Position numbers and translations under genes: made by a program
The notes under the pieces: model-generated
What the model saw: only the letters and a program-made list of their open reading frames with translations
What the model was told of the DNA's origin: nothing
Databases searched by the model: none
Source of the DNA: Bacteroidota bacterium
Lineage (GTDB): Bacteria > Bacteroidota > Bacteroidia > Chitinophagales > LD1
Length of the DNA: 64,000 bases
NCBI GenBank assembly: GCA_018267365.1
Contig: JAFDYQ010000026.1
Span: 1 to 64,000, forward strand
Reading direction: 5' to 3'
Shown: one piece after another, positions 10,701-19,959 of the stretch
Numbering within the stretch: the stretch's first letter is position 1
Layout of the letters: each line of letters starts with the position of its first letter

Positions 10701-11212
10701 CTATAGTAGAAACGATAGTTGCCACACCACGGAGACACGCCTGAGTGGAGCAGGCAGGGTGAGGAGTCCATGAAATTGATCACTGCGAGGTTGGCATTGT
10801 TGCAGCGGTTAGCATCGCCATATACAGATGGGAAGCAACGTGCAAAATTGTAAGACTCATAATCACAGTTATTGCCACTGCTACAGTTCTTTTCGAAGGC
10901 ATCATTCATACCCAGCGTAAAGGTGGTAGCCGAGCTATTGGTCACATTCCATACATTGAATGTACCCACCGACTCAAAAGTATTGGGATCTCCTTCATAG
11001 TGAAAACAATAGGGTCCGTTGACTACAGATCCGGCCGCATTGTCTGTAGCTGTGATCTTCCAGGTGGGATCAGGATTGCCGCAGGCTGTACAGTCGCCGT
11101 AGTTGGTACGTTCTACGCCCGTTATATTGACCCGCAGGTTTACTGTCTGAGCCACAGCTGTAGATAGGGCAAAAAAGGAAATGGCAGAAAAGAGTATACT
11201 TTTCAACTTCAT
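4784..11212 (-). CDS. Giant T9SS-secreted protein: beta-helix with Gly-Gly-X insert, SprB repeats, type B sorting domain
   Basis: About 2,142 aa. The start is set at the Met at 11212 (MKLKSILFS..., signal peptide ending STAVA-Q). A start at 11257 would lie upstream of the predicted transcription start. Order: an N-terminal Cys-rich domain; Ig-like segments; a parallel beta-helix-like region (DNA ~9600-10080, with YKSIAYAL and NLVFDGGYV motifs as in DUF1565/pectate-lyase-like folds); a Gly-Gly-X-rich block (8861-9600) that interrupts and then rejoins helix-like strands; several domains with a TVQGGG.YCPG motif; about nine SprB repeats (5350-7450); and a C-terminal gliding-motility-associated domain of T9SS type B (FTPNGDALNDKFEF, then IWNRWGEKVF). 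The family role is a surface-exposed or released adhesin-like protein; the substrate is unknown. It has its own promoter and terminator. Confidence 0.93.
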   Translation of the reverse strand: MKLKSILFSAISFFALSTAVAQTVNLRVNITGVERTNYGDCTACGNPDPTWKITATDNAAGSVVNGPYCFHYEGDPNTFESVGTFNVWNVTNSSATTFTLGMNDAFEKNCSSGNNCDYESYNFARCFPSVYGDANRCNNANLAVINFMDSSPCLLHSGVSPWCGNYRFYYSFTWSFNYAPTITTQPTAFQGCIGTPTTLHVAVNNDPHGWTLGQNYQWQVSSNTSCPGSNWTNVVGATGPNFTPPQTGGTRLYRVLVTSNCSANFNTNTTTSNCVVVTYNPMGGAGDPVPPIVSGICGSTVLPGSTHTLNVLTPPTVGALVGATGYNWTASGGSPTTGSTSTFTWTAPVNPGSYNINLTYLTACPPNVSANTCVVIVGSPTCDFAYIAPTGKDSVFAGGPDVPYKSIAYALTQLGGRTKIRLAVGTYNETVPLNIQNNLVFDGGYVINSGIWSKSNSDSTYIICSGSEVINSDVAHRVGFKSNGADNWELQDLVIKTTDINQRTVNGEGYSNYGVLAYNNSTNFKIVRTKVFAGAASTGTSGTTPGGAGGAGGHGNGGGGGAGSTNRCGCSGNTPGTAGGAGNNGAGGGGGGSTGCGGGCNTVGCNASSGTGSAGSTGTPGGNAALSYVAGARPASPSFSAPYYIPAGQAANGSNGFGGGGGGGGGGGDIGTCCTCGCGSGSPDGGRGGNGGDGGIGGSGGFGGGGSFAIYASGASTTGTIITSSILPGAAGLGGNGAAGQPGSAAQGGSPGNNHGGCDGGRGGDGGAGGTGGSGGRGQDGANGLSQDIVTVNGAFISGSSTSVPNNYIVSVNYNNSKACIYSEITLTKNTGVWSFPGSLSLENDTRDQPAGSPLSSYSASSSPVVVYTTTPDAEIDLTVNGLQYAAYLKIAADNRQKPVITPSSHTICLDGSVSLSATHWGTEQEYDWRIYQGANVNSPLYTSTVASPTVDFTGYTPGLYIVRYKVRESCCGWSIPIYDTIRILPLPIQYTVQGGGSYCPGGSGVPITLSGSEPGVKYVVYYNGVPVDSAIGTGASPFVFANETQVGIYTVVGYRFTGCGQSMLGFVNVGLSPTPTLFTVQGGGNACPGSSSGPAIYLSGSQLGVSYQLYLNNTTPVGNPVQGTGNQIPFGNAGQPGVYTVIGTFIASPYCSSKMTDSAVITLVVLPNAYTVTGGGSYCTGDSGRVIGLSNSDVGVTYSLYTGGVLVAGPIAGTGSALTFGTFTLAGSYNAIATNIAGCDTAMNNSVIINPLVLPVITSVTFNDVSCVGGTNDTILLYATSANGNISYSIDSGLTYANTTGLFTGLPVGSYYLSVRDDSTCTSRYAANPVVLSEPSSPLSVTPVATDITCRGNSDGAINLLVSGGWGAYTYHWSSGQTVSSISGLAAGPYIATVTDAKGCQVVANSTINEPTPISVASVVATNVTCAGAHNGSVHLNGVTGGTAPYSFLWSNFSISQNIDSLTGGTYYVIVTDANGCQLRDSGIVREGLPVTVTDTFVPISCSGMHDASIHIIASGGSGGYTYAWSPSGPNSPDNTNLGPNIYAVTVIDVNGCSASTSVLIIDPTPLSLSHVFTNPSCAFSGNGTINMIPTGGTPGYTFTWAGGPFTGAAATNVSAGTYHVTVTDAHGCMAYDSIVVVDPLPMYISGIPKDVTCKNYQDGAVIATGYGGTLPYSYQWHYDSLNGNLGPITKDIFQLSGGDYYLVITDANNCTASYHAVVKEADSLRVSLTKIDATCQNANSGSVAAIVTGGVKPYEFLWTNFVTDSLQVGIPGGPYGVQVTDSNGCHVTKTIVVDGQSSPMTVNTAVNNPTCNSGTNGFVSLDVLGGTQPYSYSWSTSPPQTGNVASNLTDGTYYATVTDSKGCQVLDTATLVSPPAITASSAIGGATCVSASDGYVVISVSGGSAPYSYQLGNFVQSTDTFRNLSVGQYTLIVRDVNGCEGSTSLSVAAPGFFTVDLTADPYYILAGEQVQLTATASTDTAPAQIRYIWDPKDSLNFQGCTDSSNCNDPIASPRYTRSYVVTAVNARGCLVTDTVLVTVSDHPSAFIPSAFTPNGDALNDKFEFDILGARSANVNIWNRWGEKVFSNPTQLNGIGVAGNNVWDGSFRGKKAQMDSYIYQLDVLYADGHRETISGTVTLME
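8861..9600 (-). repeat. Glycine-rich GGX low-complexity coding region
   Basis: The minus strand encodes roughly 245 residues dominated by Gly, with long stretches of GGX triplets (GGR GGN GGD GGI GGS GGF). Scattered Cys motifs include CC and CGCG. Two islands of beta-helix-like sequence (for example SFAIYASGASTTG) interrupt the glycine. The complementary strand shows Pro/Ala-rich open frames that are mere shadows of this composition. Confidence 0.85.
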
Positions 11213-11535
11213 AAATAAGGATTTGTCCCAAATATACCATTTGAAGTGGATATTCAAAAAAAAGCTACATAATCAGCGCAGGGTATGCTCATTGCCAACA
11301 GTATTAAATGGTTGCATCGCCTCTTTCATTTTTTTCCTTCCTTTTATATGGTATGCTTTGCCGCCGGATTTAAATCACAAGCCGCTGCCAGGCAATGGCG
11401 ACAAAATTCTCAGTAAAACATGCCGGGTGAAAGAACGCTGAACAAGTAAGACTGTTTTGCATTTTATACGCCAGGGTGCAACGGTGAACTAACTTGCATC
11501 ATCATTAATATTATTAATAAACTAAATCCAAGCGT
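11213..11535. other. Divergent intergenic region between two surface-protein genes
   Basis: These 323 bp separate the minus-strand giant gene from the plus-strand 1,015-aa gene. They hold the minus-strand promoter at 11229-11258. I found no clear TAnnTTTG element for the plus-strand gene. A plus-strand open frame here (11181-11441) has no recognisable feature and is probably chance. Confidence 0.5.
11229..11258 (-). promoter_or_regulatory. Promoter of the giant 4784-11212 gene
   Basis: The -7 element is TATATTTG (11229-11236, minus strand). A -33 TTTG lies 18 bases further upstream (11255-11258). Transcription would begin near 11223, about 11 bases before the ATG at 11212. Confidence 0.65.
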
Positions 11536-14500
11536 ATGAAAAACTTTTTGCCCCCGCTGCTCAGGATGCTGCTGATAGCCATCATCAGCAGTACTGCCCT
11601 GGGCGTCAGCGCCCAGACCCTGCAGGTATGGGATTCTGTGACCGCATCCTGTACCAATGATGGCATTACAAAAGTATATGTAGCGGGAGGCACAGCTCCC
11701 TATACCTACACCATCTCCGGAGCTTATGGCAATACCTACGGCCCGGTGACACAGACCTCCAATACATTTACCGGCCTGGCACAAGGGTACTACCAGATAG
11801 TGGTGAGTGATGCTAATGGAGTCAATAATATAGCGCAGCCCCACACTACATATATCTATAGTAGGGTCAGTGGCTATGTGAACGTGATCCCCGCAGTGTG
11901 CCCATCCAATCTCGGGTCTGAAAAGGTTTATGCATATGGCAATGGCAGCTCCGGTAGCTGGACCTACCTCTGGAGTACCGGCGAGACCACAGATAGTATA
12001 TACAATGTACCTGTAGGCAGCCACTACCAGTGTACCGTGACACAGGTTGCGACCGGCTGTACTACTATCGCCTCAGACTCGGGCAGTATGCTTCAGATAT
12101 CCAATATCCAACCCAACATCAGCACCACTGCGGCCAACTGCCGGAACGGTACAGCTACCGCAGCTCCTACCAGCGGCACCAGCCCATATACCTATGTATG
12201 GAGCAATGGAAACACCACCGCTACAGCCACCGGACTCTCTGCGGGCTACGCCACTCTGACTGTGACTGACGCCATAGGCTGTACAGTGCAGGGATACGGC
12301 TACATATCACAGGCGATCACCCTGACCTCTCAGGTCAATACAACCGCCGAACACTGTAATGATGGAAACGGGACGCTGACCATCAGCCCTGTGAATGGCA
12401 CTTCCCCGTTTACTTATAACTGGTCGTCAGGACAGACCACAGCCCATATTACTAATCTGAACGCGGGATATTATCAGGTCACTTTCACAGACCATAACGG
12501 CTGCACCGGGGTGAATTATGGCCAGGTACAAAAGTCAACGCCTATCGTGCTCTCTACCAGCGCTACACTGACCTCCTGCTCCTCACCTACCGGCACAGCT
12601 ACAGTAGTAGCTACAGGTGGTACTGCACCATATAGCTACTCCTGGACCACCTACCCGCCTCAAACTACTGCCACTGCTACTGCGCTGAACGGGGGCTACT
12701 ATGTGGTCAATGTAGTAGATGCGCAAGGCTGTTTTCAAAATCAATCCGCACAGGTAGGTTTTAATACTAACTTGTCTATCAGCGCCTCACATGTAGATGC
12801 GCACTGCGGTGGGGCAGCCGGCAGCGCCAGCGTAGTCGTGACTGGCGGTACCGGACCATATACACTCCTGTGGAGCAATGGCTCAACCTCCAATACTATC
12901 ACCAATCTGACCAGTGCGGGATACTACACCTGTGCAGTCACTGACAATGCCGGCTGCCATAGGAGCGCGAGTACCTATGTGCAGTCTATCAGTCCGGTGT
13001 CCCTCTCGGTATCTACCGTAGCAGCGAGCTGTATCTATACGGCAGATGGCAGCGCTACGGCTATAGCATCCGGCGGCACACCGCCATATACCTACTCTCT
13101 GGGTACAGGCGGTGTAGCCACTGGTCTGGGCCAGGGCGATTATTCTGTCTATGTATCTGATGCCAATGGTTGTGGCGCTTATCGTACTTTTCATATCGGA
13201 TATGCCTCTACAGCGCCATGTGCTGCTATCATAGCCGGAGATATCATAGAGGATAACCTACGTGACTGCAGCGCCCAGTTTACTCATCTCAGCAATGTGT
13301 GGGTGAGCTGCCTGCCGGGCGGTGGCTACCAGTGGAGCCAAAACGGACACTACCAGTTTACCCTACCTCCGGGTACCTACACAGTGTATGAGGCACCTCC
13401 GGTCAATTTCACTCTGGCCTGCCCGTCTACCTCTCCTACTCTGACGCTCACAGCAGGACAGAGCAGCTTGAATAATAACTTCTACAACCAGCCGGATACA
13501 GCGCGTGACCTGGCCCTCACCTGCATACCATATACCCCACCGGTACACGGCTTCACACAGCATAGCAGGCTGATAGTGCGCAACCTGGGCAATATCACAC
13601 AAGGCCCGGATGTGGTATACAAACACGCGCTGGATATCAATTTCGCATCTGCCTCGCCTGCACCTGACAGCTATGACCCTATCACAGGTACGCTGCGCTG
13701 GAGCCGTCCGTCATTGGCTGCCACGAGCGTGGAGTATATCGACCTTTACTTTGATATACCGGCACCGCTGCCTATAGGCCATATCCTGAATAACTCAGAT
13801 ACAGTTTATCCTATCGTAAACGACATAGACACATTCAATAACTACGGAGATGCGCAGGGTATCGTAGCAGGCTCTTATGACCCTAACTATGTAGACGTGC
13901 TGCCAAAGGGTGCGGGCTCTCCGGGTTATATCACCACTACTACAGATACCACGCTGAGGTATGTGGTCCACTTCCAGAATACCGGCACCTATCCTGCTAC
14001 CTACGTGACACTGAAACTGCCGATAGACAATAACCTGGACCTCTCTACCTTCCAGTTTATCGGGGCCAGCCACACAGTGACAGATATCTCTGCAGATGCA
14101 GCACGTATGCTCACGATCCGCTTTGACAATATCAATCTGGTGGATAGCAGTGTGAGCCAGCTGGGTAGCCAGGGCTTTGCAGCCTTTACGCTAAAGCAAA
14201 AGAGAGGCCTGGCACCGGGCAATGTGATAAATGAGCAGGCCAATATCTACTTTGACTTCAATACTCCTGTGGCTACCAACACGACGCTCAATACGATCTA
14301 TGATCCGAATGGCATCAGGGAGATAGCCGCAAACAGCCTTAGCCTCTATCCTAACCCAACGCAAGGCAATGTAACGCTGGACCTCTCCGGTATCACAGAA
14401 GATAAAGTACAAGTCCGTGCCTATGACATGATGGGCCGTGTAGCGCTGGAGATGCCAGCTACAGACCTGCAGAGCAGGAAACAACTCCTAGTACCTACCT

Positions 14501-14583
14501 CCGGCCTTTCTGCCGGCGTCTATAGCATAGAGGTGACAGGTCAAGGCCGCTATGTAGCCAAGCTGGTCAAAACCGACAAGTAA
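11536..14583 (+). CDS. Secreted SprB-repeat protein with DUF7619-like domain and T9SS type A sorting domain
   Basis: 1,015 aa. Residues 1-26 form a signal peptide (MKNFLPPLLR..., ending GVSA-Q). About seven SprB-type repeats (GGTAPYTY, WSNG, VTDAxGC) fill residues 30-550. A middle segment (about 560-650) with a Tyr/Pro-rich YTVYEAP motif follows. Next is a domain of the conserved-repeat type (about 700-915; YDPNYVDVLP, VVHFQNTGTYPA, NEQANIYFDFN) that matches DUF7619. The C-terminus (about 930-1015; LSLYPNPTQGNVTLDLS, then GLSAGVYSIEV) is a T9SS type A sorting domain. The neighbouring giant protein instead uses a type B domain. The gene is divergent from that giant gene and ends at a strong terminator. 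Surface attachment or release by T9SS is inferred; the ligand is unknown. Confidence 0.92.
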   Translation: MKNFLPPLLRMLLIAIISSTALGVSAQTLQVWDSVTASCTNDGITKVYVAGGTAPYTYTISGAYGNTYGPVTQTSNTFTGLAQGYYQIVVSDANGVNNIAQPHTTYIYSRVSGYVNVIPAVCPSNLGSEKVYAYGNGSSGSWTYLWSTGETTDSIYNVPVGSHYQCTVTQVATGCTTIASDSGSMLQISNIQPNISTTAANCRNGTATAAPTSGTSPYTYVWSNGNTTATATGLSAGYATLTVTDAIGCTVQGYGYISQAITLTSQVNTTAEHCNDGNGTLTISPVNGTSPFTYNWSSGQTTAHITNLNAGYYQVTFTDHNGCTGVNYGQVQKSTPIVLSTSATLTSCSSPTGTATVVATGGTAPYSYSWTTYPPQTTATATALNGGYYVVNVVDAQGCFQNQSAQVGFNTNLSISASHVDAHCGGAAGSASVVVTGGTGPYTLLWSNGSTSNTITNLTSAGYYTCAVTDNAGCHRSASTYVQSISPVSLSVSTVAASCIYTADGSATAIASGGTPPYTYSLGTGGVATGLGQGDYSVYVSDANGCGAYRTFHIGYASTAPCAAIIAGDIIEDNLRDCSAQFTHLSNVWVSCLPGGGYQWSQNGHYQFTLPPGTYTVYEAPPVNFTLACPSTSPTLTLTAGQSSLNNNFYNQPDTARDLALTCIPYTPPVHGFTQHSRLIVRNLGNITQGPDVVYKHALDINFASASPAPDSYDPITGTLRWSRPSLAATSVEYIDLYFDIPAPLPIGHILNNSDTVYPIVNDIDTFNNYGDAQGIVAGSYDPNYVDVLPKGAGSPGYITTTTDTTLRYVVHFQNTGTYPATYVTLKLPIDNNLDLSTFQFIGASHTVTDISADAARMLTIRFDNINLVDSSVSQLGSQGFAAFTLKQKRGLAPGNVINEQANIYFDFNTPVATNTTLNTIYDPNGIREIAANSLSLYPNPTQGNVTLDLSGITEDKVQVRAYDMMGRVALEMPATDLQSRKQLLVPTSGLSAGVYSIEVTGQGRYVAKLVKTDK

Positions 14584-14607
14584 ATGACACAAGACTATGA
14601 AAACGCG

Positions 14608-14639
14608 AAGGCGGGGGTGAAAACTCCCGCCTTTTTTAC
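14608..14639 (+). terminator. Intrinsic terminator after the 1,015-aa gene
   Basis: The stem AAGGCGGG (14608-14615) pairs with CCCGCCTT (14626-14633) and is followed by a T run, 25 bases past the stop codon. Confidence 0.85.
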
Positions 14640-14760
14640 TTTTCAGACAAATATGAAATGACTTTATTATGTCCGCCAAAAGATCATTTTTCCACGCTAT
14701 TCTCATCCTGTATGTGCTTGTTTGCCAGTGGAATTTTAAAGTACTTTTCTTTGCTCAATA

Positions 14761-14769
14761 TTTATCCAC
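14761..14769 (+). promoter_or_regulatory. Isolated DnaA-box-like sequence TTATCCACA upstream of gyrB
   Basis: This is an exact match to the DnaA box consensus TTATNCACA in the 280-bp gap before gyrB. No cluster of boxes and no dnaA or dnaN gene is seen, so this is not presented as an origin. It could mediate DnaA-dependent control or be chance. Confidence 0.3.
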
Positions 14770-14862
14770 AAAACAGCTTGGTTTTAGGGGTTTTTGACAG
14801 TGCTGAAGCTTAGATTTTACGCCATTTTTGAGTATCTTCGACCGTTCCAAAAATCAAACTAA

Positions 14863-16842
<1,980 letters not shown>

Positions 16843-16868
16843 CAGACCTGAGACGATAGACAATACAG

Positions 16869-16894
16869 AGGCCGGTTTTACACCGGCCTTTTTT
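16869..16894 (+). terminator. Intrinsic terminator after gyrB
   Basis: The stem AGGCCGGT (16869-16876) pairs with ACCGGCCT (16882-16889), followed by TTTTT. Confidence 0.85.
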
Positions 16895-17070
16895 GGGGAG
16901 CAATGTTACGACCACCCTAAAATAACAAGACCGGCACTTCTAAAGCTACCGGCCTGTTAACCCTGAAAAACTGAAATCACTCTCAGCTTATACAGACAAT
17001 GTAAATGCCCAATCAGGGTTTGTCAAGAGGTAAATGAAAATTTCTTTTGGCGTATTGATTATCAGCCTAT

Positions 17071-17673
17071 TTATTTCGCTTTGCTCACCCAGGGGCTACC
17101 GGCTATGCGGTAGCGCCATGGCAGCAGGGCGTCATCACCGGCATAGTCCACACCTACACGGGGAGAGGCTATGATCTGATCATCCTGCACCCTTATACCG
17201 CGACGCTCCAGCCACACATGATCCTCAGTTAGGTCCAGGGCATTGTGATGTTTAGTCAGGCCCAGTGCCTGACTCACAGAACCGGGGCCAGCGCCTATGC
17301 GGTGCTCTAGCTTTGTCATTTTCCGTCGTCGCAGCATGGTCTCTACACCATCTAGAGGCTCTATAGCGCGGATCAGTACTGCATCTGCTGTATCGGCAGC
17401 ATTGGTGATGATATTGAAAAGGTAATGGATACCATAGCACAGATAAACATAGGACAGGCCGCCATCATTGTAAAAAACCTCTGTGCGAGGTGTGCGTTTG
17501 CCGCCGTATGCGTGGCAGGCCCTTTCGCTCTGAGAGTAGGCCTCTGTCTCCACGATGATGCCACTCGTCAGTACGCCATCAAAGTTTGTACATAATACTT
17601 TGCCCAATAGCTCACGAGCGATCAGCGTGACATCATCACGACGATAAAAAGATAAAGGCAACTTAGAAGCCAT
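17071..17673 (-). CDS. DNA-3-methyladenine glycosylase, AAG/MPG family
   Basis: 200 aa, typical length. It excises alkylated purines (3-methyladenine, hypoxanthine) to start base-excision repair. Recognisable AAG-family segments: LARELLGKVL near the N-terminus, IVETEAYSQSERACHAYGGKRTPR with the catalytic-region Glu, GLSYVYLCYGIHYLFNI, VLIRAIEPLDG, and GPGSVSQALGL. It lies 3 bp downstream of the small outer-membrane-like protein gene on the same strand, so the two may be co-transcribed. Confidence 0.93.
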   Translation of the reverse strand: MASKLPLSFYRRDDVTLIARELLGKVLCTNFDGVLTSGIIVETEAYSQSERACHAYGGKRTPRTEVFYNDGGLSYVYLCYGIHYLFNIITNAADTADAVLIRAIEPLDGVETMLRRRKMTKLEHRIGAGPGSVSQALGLTKHHNALDLTEDHVWLERRGIRVQDDQIIASPRVGVDYAGDDALLPWRYRIAGSPWVSKAK

Positions 17674-17676
17674 ACA

Positions 17677-18387
17677 TCAATGGCCCGGCGAGAAGATATA
17701 GAAGGCGACCTGAAAGTAAACGATGGAAGGATACGGCGAGATCGACTTTTGCCCGCCACTGTAGGCCGGAAAGAGTGGGTTGAGATAAACCGCTACCGGT
17801 ATAAAGAAACTCTTGCTGGCTGTCAGATTGTAGCCACCGCCTATCCATAGGTAAGGAATACCGCGGGTATTATACACCAGGTCATTGCCATTCAATGCGT
17901 AGGATGTGGGATAGCGCACCGCCAGCATCTCTACACGGAGACGGGTGAAAAAGCCTTTCCAGATCTTGTAATGTACAAAGGGACCACCGCCGTATACCTG
18001 TATCGAGGCGTGCGGTGAGTTGGTGCCGGGGCCATCTACATGTGGTACGTATTGCAGGTTATAGTTCAGGCTTCCACCGAGGTAGAGATTCTTCCAGGTC
18101 TTGTAGCCCAGAGAGGGCATGAGGCCAAACTGATAGTAGTTATTGGCAAAAAACAACTGGATATTGGGCTCTATGAGCAGTTTTTCGATTTCAAACTTCT
18201 TTTTCGGACTGAATGAATTGGTTTTCCCAAAGTCGGTGCTTACTGTGTCTTTGTAATACGACTGCTCGGGACGTTTGTATGGTACCGGTTTATCATCATC
18301 CTGGGCTACAGCAGAGAGAGATACTGCCAATAACAGGATAATACCAATGTGCTGCGCTATAAGGGGGATATGATTTTTAAACTTCAT
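17677..18387 (-). CDS. Predicted outer-membrane or secreted protein of unknown function
   Basis: 236 aa. The N-terminus (about residues 1-28) is a signal peptide ending AVAQ. The mature protein has alternating short amphipathic strands rich in Tyr, Trp and Gly (for example FANNYYQFGLMPSLGY, then NLYLGGSLNYNLQY). It ends in a hydrophobic-aromatic strand (IVYFQVAFYIFS), as small beta-barrel outer-membrane proteins do. No catalytic motif is seen. I do not recognise a named family. The glycosylase gene follows within 3 bp; the functional link is unclear. Confidence 0.75.
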   Translation of the reverse strand: MKFKNHIPLIAQHIGIILLLAVSLSAVAQDDDKPVPYKRPEQSYYKDTVSTDFGKTNSFSPKKKFEIEKLLIEPNIQLFFANNYYQFGLMPSLGYKTWKNLYLGGSLNYNLQYVPHVDGPGTNSPHASIQVYGGGPFVHYKIWKGFFTRLRVEMLAVRYPTSYALNGNDLVYNTRGIPYLWIGGGYNLTASKSFFIPVAVYLNPLFPAYSGGQKSISPYPSIVYFQVAFYIFSPGH

Positions 18388-18488
18388 TTAGCCTAACGAA
18401 TATACGTCAAATAGACGGTAAAGGGTGTTTTGCCTTTGTCATGAACCTGTTAAAAAAAGCTTGTTTCAGTCCCATAACGCCCTGCCGA

Positions 18489-19889
18489 TCAAAATATTTT
18501 GCCAGGGTTCAGGATGCCCTTTGGATCAAATACGGCTTTGACACCACGCATCAGGTCCAGCTGCATAGGCGGGAACTTGACATCCATATACCTGCGCTGC
18601 ACCCAGCCTATACCATGTTCCCCGCTGATCGTGCCACCCAGCTCTACCACTTTCTCAAATATCTCACGCACTCCTTGAGGTACTTCATTTTTCCATTGAT
18701 CGTCCGTCAGCTCATCTTTGATGATACGCACGTGTACATTGCCATCTCCGGCGTGGCCATAGCAGACCGAGCGGAAATTGTATTTCCTGCCCACCTCCTT
18801 GATATGTGTGAGCAGCTCCGGCAGCCGATAGCGCGGTACTACTGTATCTTCCTCTATGGTCACAGCTGTCGTCTTGACTGCATTGGCCACATTGCGGCGC
18901 ATGCGCCAGAGGTCGGCCTTTTGCGCATCTGAGTCAGCAAAGAGTATCTCCCCACAGTCAAAACGAGTCAAGACCTCATACAGTTGCTCGCTCTCCTTGT
19001 AGAGTACATCCATATCATTGCCATCCAGCTCTATGAGCAGGTTTGCTCGCACATCGTCGGCTATAGGTATGGTCACGTCTCCCAGCCAGCCGCAGACCCA
19101 GTCTATAGCCTCCCGCTCCATAAACTCCATACAAGATGGTATGATACCGGCCTGGAAAGTAGCAGCCACAGCGGCCGCTGCCTTCTCCATAGATGGAAAC
19201 GGTGCGAGCATCACCAGAGTGTACTTAGGGTGCGGTACGAGCTTCAATACAATCTTGGTCACGATGCCCAGTGTACCCTCACTGCCCACAAAAAGCTGGG
19301 TGAAATTATAACCGGTAGAGTTCTTTAGGACATTCGCACCAGTCCATATCACGTCGCCATTAGCGAGGACCACTTCCAGATTAAGCACAAAGTCCTTGAC
19401 CACACCATACTTGACTGCACGCGGGCCGCCGCTATTGCAGGCTACATTGCCACCTATGAAGCTGCTACCACGACTGGAAGGATCGGGTGGATAGTATAGA
19501 CCCTTCTCTTTCACCGCGTTTTGCAGCTGCTCAGTGATGACTCCCGGCTCTGTAGTGACCTGGAGGTTCTGCTCATCTATATTGAGTATTTTATTGAGGC
19601 GCTCTATAGTGAGCATGACGCCGCCGTAGATGCAGAGGCTATTGGCCGAAAGGCCCGTACCGGCAGCACGGGGCGAGACGGGGATATTCTTTTCATTGCA
19701 GTAGCGCATGATGCGGCTGATCTCATCCGTACCGGCCGGCTTGAGCACCACCTCCGGGGGAAACCGAAGATCCTCAGTTTCATCTTTAGCATATTTAGCT
19801 AGTCCATCAGAGGATGTGATCACAAACTCCTCTCCTACCACAGAGCGAAAAAAGGCAAGATCCTGCTCGTCTATCTTTTTGAAATTCAT
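18489..19889 (-). CDS. FAD-linked oxidase, GlcD/D-lactate dehydrogenase family
   Basis: 466 aa, normal length for the glycolate oxidase GlcD / D-2-hydroxyacid dehydrogenase family. The N-terminal FAD-binding domain shows PVSPRAAGTGLSANS, GGNVACNSGGPRAVKYG and SEGTLGIVTKI. The C-terminal FAD-oxidase domain shows YGHAGDGNVHVRI and GTISGEHGIGW near the end. The likely reaction is oxidation of D-lactate or glycolate to the 2-oxo acid. No GlcE or GlcF partner is nearby, so the single-subunit type is more likely; the substrate cannot be set from sequence. A TAAGTTTG element ends 5 bases before the ATG, so the message may be almost leaderless. Confidence 0.9.
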   Translation of the reverse strand: MNFKKIDEQDLAFFRSVVGEEFVITSSDGLAKYAKDETEDLRFPPEVVLKPAGTDEISRIMRYCNEKNIPVSPRAAGTGLSANSLCIYGGVMLTIERLNKILNIDEQNLQVTTEPGVITEQLQNAVKEKGLYYPPDPSSRGSSFIGGNVACNSGGPRAVKYGVVKDFVLNLEVVLANGDVIWTGANVLKNSTGYNFTQLFVGSEGTLGIVTKIVLKLVPHPKYTLVMLAPFPSMEKAAAAVAATFQAGIIPSCMEFMEREAIDWVCGWLGDVTIPIADDVRANLLIELDGNDMDVLYKESEQLYEVLTRFDCGEILFADSDAQKADLWRMRRNVANAVKTTAVTIEEDTVVPRYRLPELLTHIKEVGRKYNFRSVCYGHAGDGNVHVRIIKDELTDDQWKNEVPQGVREIFEKVVELGGTISGEHGIGWVQRRYMDVKFPPMQLDLMRGVKAVFDPKGILNPGKIF

Positions 19890-19893
19890 ATGG

Positions 19894-19901
19894 CAAACTT
19901 A
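19894..19901 (-). promoter_or_regulatory. -7 element (TAAGTTTG) before the GlcD-family gene
   Basis: It matches TAnnTTTG on the minus strand. A TTTG lies about 15 bases upstream, closer than usual. If used, transcription starts at or next to the ATG at 19889. Confidence 0.35.
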
Positions 19902-19959
19902 GGAAAAAATGGGTGGCAAATTTTATAACCGAAGAGGCGCGAAGACGCAAAGCAAATGG

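Noticed and set aside
11181..11441. Plus-strand 86-codon frame between the two surface-protein genes
   Set aside because: It starts inside the giant gene, overlaps its promoter and has no recognisable features.
16900..17070. CCGG-containing repeats after gyrB as a small RNA
   Set aside because: Pairings are short and there is no promoter or clear second terminator.
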